Positions 5,768-9,411 of a stretch of DNA of 9,411 bases are shown in pieces (position 1 is the first letter of the stretch; each line of letters opens with the position of its first letter). The notes beneath the pieces were generated by a model. That model had not been told where the DNA came from. It ran no database searches and saw nothing but the letters and a program-made list of their open reading frames with translations. A program made the position numbers and the translations under genes. The stretch comes from Burkholderiales bacterium (lineage in GTDB: Bacteria > Pseudomonadota > Gammaproteobacteria > Burkholderiales > SG8-39). The stretch lies in NCBI GenBank assembly GCA_025929745.1, contig JAICPQ010000092.1, positions 1-9,411 on the forward strand, given 5' to 3'.

Positions 5768-7412
5768 TGGCGAAGTCCTCGCGCAGGCGCGTAGGCTGGA
5801 GCGCCCCGGCCTGCTCGAGGATCGGATAGGCGACCGAGCAGATGTGCGAGTTGATGCGCTTGAAGTCGTTGATGATGTCGAGGTGGAGCGAACTGGTCTC
5901 GATGGACTGCACGGTCTGCCCGGCGAGCCGGTTCAGGTGCGAGTCGGCGTACTGCTGTTGCAGCTTGCGCAGCTCCACCTTGGTAGCGAGCAGGCGCTGG
6001 GCGCTGCGCAGGTCGGCGTTCAGGAACACGTTCATGCCCAGGCGCAGGTTCGCAACCACACGCGCGTGCATGTCGCAGATCTCCTGCATGCCGGCCTCGG
6101 AGAACTCGCGCCGCTCAGCGATCTTCTTCTCGATCAGGTCGTCCAGCATGCGCTCGATGATGTCGCCCACGTGCTCCATGTTGATGGTGAAGGAGATGAT
6201 CTCGGCCCAGCGGCGCGCATCGCGCTCCTCGAGCGCTTCGCGCCCGAGCTGCGTGAGATAGAGCTTGATCGCGGTGTAGAGCGCGTCGACGTCGTCGTCC
6301 ATGCGCCGCAACTCGCGCGCGAGCCGCGCGTCGTTGGTGCGGATCACGGTGAGCAGGCCGGCGAGCATGGCCTCGATGATGTCGCCGATGCGCAGCACCT
6401 CGCGCGCCGCGTTCGACGTGGCAAGCGCCGGGCTCTCGAGCGCGGCCGGGTCGAGGTGGCGCGCGACCACCTGCTCGTCCTTGCGCTTGTCCTCGGGCAA
6501 CAGGCGCTCGGCGAGCCGAGCCACCGGCACGGTGAACCAGATGAGCGAAACGGCGAGCAGCAGATTGAAGGCGGTGTGGAAATTCACGATGAAGCGCTGC
6601 GGCTCGGGCTCGATGCGCGCGAGGAGCGGCTCGATCCAGCCGAGGAGCGCCACGGTGAGCACGCAGCCGAGGACCTTGAACAGCAGGTTGCCGAGCGCGA
6701 CTCGCCGGCTGGCGTTGCCGGCGCCCGAGGTCGCGACGACCGCGACGATGCCGCTGCCGAGGTTCGCGCCGATCACGAGGAAAAGCGCCACCTTCAGGCT
6801 GATGACGCCGCTCGATGCGAACGCCGCGGCGAGCAGCACAACCGCCAGGCTTGACCACGCCATGAGCGTGAAAACCGCGCCGATCAGGATGTCGAGCAGC
6901 GGGTCGCCCGACAGCGTGCCGAAGAGCACCTTCACCCCCGTCGCGGCGGTGAGCGGCCGCGCCGCCTGCAGGATGATCTGCAGCGCGAGGATGATGAGGC
7001 CGAGGCCGATCGCGATGCGTCCCACCTGCCCGGCGCGCGTCGCCTTGCGCGTGAGGTGAAAGAGCACGCCGAAGCCGATGAGAAGCGGCGAAAGCCACGA
7101 GAGGTCGAGCGAGAAGAGCTGCACCACCAGGCTCGTGCCGACGTCGGCGCCCAGCATGATGGCAAGCGCGGGCGCGAGCGGCATCAGGTTCTGGCCGACG
7201 AACGAGCCGGCGAGGAGCGCCGTCGCGCTGGACGACTGAACCAGGCTGGTGACCCCCAAACCGGCGGCGAAGGCATTGAACGGGTTCGCCACACTTGCAC
7301 CGAGCACACGCCGCAAGCTGCCGCCGAGCACGCGCAGCACGCCGGAGCGCACAATGTGCGTGCCCCAGACGAGCAGCGCGATTCCCGACAGGATGGTGAC
7401 GAGCGTCTGCAC
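5736..7412 (-). CDS. yjbB: YjbB-type Na/Pi-cotransporter family protein with PhoU-like C-terminal domain
   Basis: A 558-residue inner-membrane protein whose full-length pattern matches E. coli YjbB as I recall it (LLVWGTHIVRSG at 13-24, SLVQSSSATALL at 56-67, MLGADVGTSL at 86-95, LVIGANLGSGI at 212-222). Residues 1-300 hold the two inverted Na_Pi_cotrans repeats. The first has the QSSS signature (59-62); at the equivalent place the second has AWSSLA (185-190), as YjbB also does. Residues about 330-535 form a helical PhoU-like cytoplasmic domain ending in VQSIETSSLHLDIINDFKRIN (501-521). In E. coli, extra YjbB lowers polyphosphate and releases phosphate, so it is thought to export phosphate; related NptA proteins import it with sodium. 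Direction here is unproven. The start is GTG at 7412, 12 nt after the phnY stop; that stop is in the same frame and excludes a longer protein. I see no good ribosome site, so translation may depend on coupling to phnY. Confidence 0.87.
   Translation of the reverse strand: MQTLVTILSGIALLVWGTHIVRSGVLRVLGGSLRRVLGASVANPFNAFAAGLGVTSLVQSSSATALLAGSFVGQNLMPLAPALAIMLGADVGTSLVVQLFSLDLSWLSPLLIGFGVLFHLTRKATRAGQVGRIAIGLGLIILALQIILQAARPLTAATGVKVLFGTLSGDPLLDILIGAVFTLMAWSSLAVVLLAAAFASSGVISLKVALFLVIGANLGSGIVAVVATSGAGNASRRVALGNLLFKVLGCVLTVALLGWIEPLLARIEPEPQRFIVNFHTAFNLLLAVSLIWFTVPVARLAERLLPEDKRKDEQVVARHLDPAALESPALATSNAAREVLRIGDIIEAMLAGLLTVIRTNDARLARELRRMDDDVDALYTAIKLYLTQLGREALEERDARRWAEIISFTINMEHVGDIIERMLDDLIEKKIAERREFSEAGMQEICDMHARVVANLRLGMNVFLNADLRSAQRLLATKVELRKLQQQYADSHLNRLAGQTVQSIETSSLHLDIINDFKRINSHICSVAYPILEQAGALQPTRLREDFANGAAAKQKHA
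5776..5780 (-). promoter_or_regulatory. Shine-Dalgarno site for the pbfA-like gene
   Basis: GAGGA on the minus strand, eight bases before the ATG at 5767 and inside the 3' end of the yjbB-like gene. It supports the 32-nt gene overlap rather than a later start in the PLP enzyme. Confidence 0.65.
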
Positions 7413-7424
7413 GTGGCGTTTAGG

Positions 7425-8873
7425 TCACCAAGGGATCGAATAGGTTTTCACGTTCGTAAAGCTCTTCATGGCTTCGACCACGCCTTCCTTATAGCCCAAA
7501 CCGGAGTCCTTGATGCCGCCGAACGGCGTGCTCTCCAGGCGATAACCCGGCACTTCCCAGACATTGACACTTCCGACATTGAAGGCCGAGACGAACTTCG
7601 TGACATAGTCCATGCGGTTGGTGCACACACCGGAGGAGAGGCCGTATGCCGTGCCGTTCACGAGCCGGATCGCCTCCTCCGCATCGCGGAAGCGGATCAC
7701 CGGCGAGACCGGGCCGAAGGTTTCCTCGCGCACGAGTTCCATCTCCGGTGTGACGCCGTCGAGCACGGTCGGCGAATAGAGCGCGCCGCTTCGCTTGTTG
7801 CCGACGAGAAGGCGCGCGCCTTGCGCGCACGCGTCGTTCACGCGCCGCTCGAAGAGCTTCGCGGCGTCCTCGTTGATCACCGTACCCATGTCGACGTTCG
7901 GGTCCAGGGGATCGCCGTACGACCAGTTGTTGGTTTGCCGTACCAAAGAATCAACAAATGCATCGGCGATCTTCTCGTGGACCAGGATGCGCTTCACGGC
8001 GGTGCAGCGCTGGCCCGAGTTCTTGTACGAGCCGGCCGCGGCGAGCGCCGCCGCCTTCGCCGGGTCGGCGTCCTCCATGATTACGAGCGGGTCGTTGCCG
8101 CCCAGCTCGAGCACCATGCGCCTGTAGCCGGCTTTGGAGGCGATGTACTTGCCGATCGGCACGCCGCCGGTGAAGGTGACCATTTCCGCGTCGGCGTTGG
8201 TGATCATCTCGTCGGCGATCTCCTTCGGATCGCCAGTGACGATGGACAGCATCTGCGGCGGCAGCCCGGCCTCGTACAGGATGTCGGCGAGGACGAGCGC
8301 GGCGAGCGGCGTCTTCTCGGTCGGCTTCAGCACCATGCGGCTGTTGGTCGCCACCGCCGGCGCCACCTTGTGGATCACCTGGTTGAGCGGATGATTGAAC
8401 GGCGTGATCGCCGAGATCGCGCCCATGAGCGGCTCGCGCAGCGTATACACCTTGCGGCTCTTCCCGTGGTGCGTGAGGTCGCACGAGAACACCTGGCCGT
8501 CATCGACGAGCGCCTGGTTCGCCGCGAAGAGGAGCACGTCGCTCGCGCGGCCCACCTCGTAAATCGAATCCTTCATGCAAAGACCTGACTCGAGCGTGAT
8601 GAGGCGCGCGATCTCGTCCTTGCGGCTCGCGATGATCTCGCCTGCGCGCATGAGGATCTTGTAGCGCTCGTAGCGCGTGAGGTTCGCCTTGTACTCGCGT
8701 GCAATGCGGAACGCGCGCCTTACGTCCTCGACGGTGGCCTTCGGCACGGTGGCGACCACCTCGCCGGTGTACGGGTAGCGCACCTCGATTACGCGCTCGC
8801 GCTGGACCTTTTCGCCGGCGATGCGCATCGCCTCGCGACGCGGCGCGTCGACGGTTCTTGTCCTGGCGTGCAT
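7425..8873 (-). CDS. phnY: Phosphonoacetaldehyde dehydrogenase
   Basis: A 482-residue aldehyde dehydrogenase that closely resembles PhnY of Sinorhizobium meliloti as I recall it. PhnY oxidises phosphonoacetaldehyde to phosphonoacetate with NAD(P) in the cytoplasm. The catalytic Cys290 lies in NSGQRCTAVKR, the general base Glu256 in LELGGNDP, and the oxyanion Asn160 in TPFNHPLN. Recognisable PhnY stretches include LTRYERYKILM (65-75), LITLESGLC (91-99), DDGQVFSCDLT (124-134), GKSRKVYTLREP (137-148) and the end SFTNVKTYSIPW. The neighbouring PbfA-like lyase would make its substrate. The ATG at 8873 shares one base with the preceding stop (TAATG) and has AAGGAG eight bases upstream, which favours this start over an internal one nearer MRIAG (16-20) despite the poorly conserved first ~14 residues. 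A general succinate-semialdehyde-type dehydrogenase is the fallback reading, but the length-wide match makes it unlikely. Confidence 0.9.
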   Translation of the reverse strand: MHARTRTVDAPRREAMRIAGEKVQRERVIEVRYPYTGEVVATVPKATVEDVRRAFRIAREYKANLTRYERYKILMRAGEIIASRKDEIARLITLESGLCMKDSIYEVGRASDVLLFAANQALVDDGQVFSCDLTHHGKSRKVYTLREPLMGAISAITPFNHPLNQVIHKVAPAVATNSRMVLKPTEKTPLAALVLADILYEAGLPPQMLSIVTGDPKEIADEMITNADAEMVTFTGGVPIGKYIASKAGYRRMVLELGGNDPLVIMEDADPAKAAALAAAGSYKNSGQRCTAVKRILVHEKIADAFVDSLVRQTNNWSYGDPLDPNVDMGTVINEDAAKLFERRVNDACAQGARLLVGNKRSGALYSPTVLDGVTPEMELVREETFGPVSPVIRFRDAEEAIRLVNGTAYGLSSGVCTNRMDYVTKFVSAFNVGSVNVWEVPGYRLESTPFGGIKDSGLGYKEGVVEAMKSFTNVKTYSIPW

Positions 8874-9411
8874 TATTTCTTCTCCTTCAAGCTTGCTAGT
8901 GTACGGCGGACCTTGGCGAGCTCGGCACGGGCAAGCTCGTTCTTCGGGTCGAGCGTGGTGGCGGCCTCCAGGTTGAGCTCGGCCCGCTCGAGGCTTGCGC
9001 GGGTGACGCCGGTGCTGCCATCGGCCAGCTTATGCGGCATCTGCGACACCTGGCCGAGGAGGATGAGCGCCTCCAGGTTCTTCGGCTCCATCTCGACCAC
9101 GAAGTTGAGCTCGGTCGTGGCCTGGTCGATGCGGCCGAGGTCGAGCTGCACCTTGGCGTGCGCGAGGTGCGGGGCCACCGAGTGCCGGTCGATCTTCTTC
9201 GCGGCAACGTAGGCGGCAAGCGCCGTGTCGTACTGCTTGAGCCCCCGGTACGCATGGCCGAGGTTGAGCCAGGCTTCCATCGAGTTCCTGTCGAGCGCGG
9301 TGGCCCTGGAAAGCTCGGCGGCCGCGGCGTCGTATTTCTGCTCGGCGAGCAGCGCCTTGCCGCGGCTCACGTGCTGCGCCGCTTCCTCGCCGCTCGAGCA
9401 CGCGGCAATGA
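8873..9411 (-). CDS. TPR-repeat lipoprotein (5' partial)
   Basis: The frame stays open to the right edge, so the true start is outside the window; the GTG at 9370 is internal. The first visible residues are IAACSSGEEAAQ. IAAC is a good lipobox, with the lipid-bearing Cys at 9398-9400, so a signal peptide ending here probably lies just beyond the edge and the mature protein would be membrane-anchored in the periplasm. The 178 visible residues consist of helical TPR units: SRGKALLAEQKYDAAAAELS, then EAWLNLGHAYRGLKQYDTAL, then HLAHAKVQLDLGRIDQATTE, then LEALILLGQVSQM with a longer loop before LNLEAATTLDPKN. The protein ends in a lysine-rich tail (LKEKK). TPR lipoproteins usually act as assembly or interaction scaffolds; no specific partner is visible. 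It overlaps phnY by one base (TAATG), which argues for co-expression with a metabolic operon, although it may be an unrelated gene that happens to sit upstream. Confidence 0.82.
   Translation of the reverse strand, partial: IAACSSGEEAAQHVSRGKALLAEQKYDAAAAELSRATALDRNSMEAWLNLGHAYRGLKQYDTALAAYVAAKKIDRHSVAPHLAHAKVQLDLGRIDQATTELNFVVEMEPKNLEALILLGQVSQMPHKLADGSTGVTRASLERAELNLEAATTLDPKNELARAELAKVRRTLASLKEKK
8882..8887 (-). promoter_or_regulatory. Shine-Dalgarno site for phnY
   Basis: AAGGAG on the minus strand, within the last codons of the TPR lipoprotein gene and eight bases before the phnY ATG at 8873. It is among the strongest ribosome sites seen in the window and decides the phnY start. Confidence 0.75.

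Noticed and set aside
4655..5794. Plus-strand open frame of 379 codons opposite the PLP enzyme
   Set aside because: Low-complexity Arg/Ala/Glu/His product without recognisable motifs, fully antisense to the PbfA-like gene.
5691..6854. Plus-strand open frame of 387 codons opposite the yjbB-like gene
   Set aside because: Antisense shadow of the PhoU-like and membrane regions; no family features.
7056..8588. Plus-strand open frame of 510 codons opposite phnY and the yjbB-like gene
   Set aside because: The product is rich in Arg, His, Glu and Asp with no domain pattern, and it crosses two well-supported genes on the other strand; it is the usual antisense shadow in GC-rich DNA.
9030..9401. Minus-strand frame of 123 codons overlapping the TPR gene
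   Set aside because: It is a frame-shifted shadow; the TPR pattern and lipobox are in the other frame.

Overview
The window is GC-rich, densely coding DNA from a proteobacterium. I would guess a betaproteobacterium, from the overall look of the Nudix, YjbB-like and PhnY-like proteins, but I could not test this by search. Eight real genes fill it, two of them cut by the window edges. No stretch above about 20 bases lies between genes, and I see no RNA gene, mobile element, CRISPR array or repeat family.

Layout. On the plus strand, bases 2-418 hold the C-terminal half of a DUF4743-type Nudix hydrolase. All other genes run on the minus strand as one tightly packed head-to-tail series. In transcription order (right to left) these are: a TPR lipoprotein (its start lies beyond the right edge), phosphonoacetaldehyde dehydrogenase (phnY), a YjbB-type Na/Pi transporter with a PhoU-like tail, a class-III PLP enzyme that I identify as (R)-1-hydroxy-2-aminoethylphosphonate ammonia-lyase (pbfA), an EamA/DMT transporter, a two-part FAD/GcvT oxidoreductase of the dimethylglycine/sarcosine dehydrogenase family, and a D-2-hydroxyacid dehydrogenase. 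Successive genes overlap by 1, 32, 8, 4 and 13 nt, apart from one 12-nt gap, so a single polycistronic, translationally coupled operon is likely. Its promoter must lie to the right of the window. The last gene runs convergently into the Nudix gene with a 59-nt tail-to-tail overlap.

How the genes may work together (inference). PbfA would release ammonia from hydroxylated aminoethylphosphonate and give phosphonoacetaldehyde. PhnY would oxidise this to phosphonoacetate. A phosphonoacetate hydrolase (PhnA), not in the window, would split that to acetate and phosphate, and the YjbB-like protein could export the surplus phosphate. The FAD/GcvT protein is a candidate N-demethylase for methylated aminophosphonates feeding the same route. 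The hydroxyacid dehydrogenase and EamA protein are unassigned parts of the system. The most notable aspects are a phosphate exporter inside a phosphonate-use operon and a folate-type domain that has lost a conserved pterin-site glutamate.
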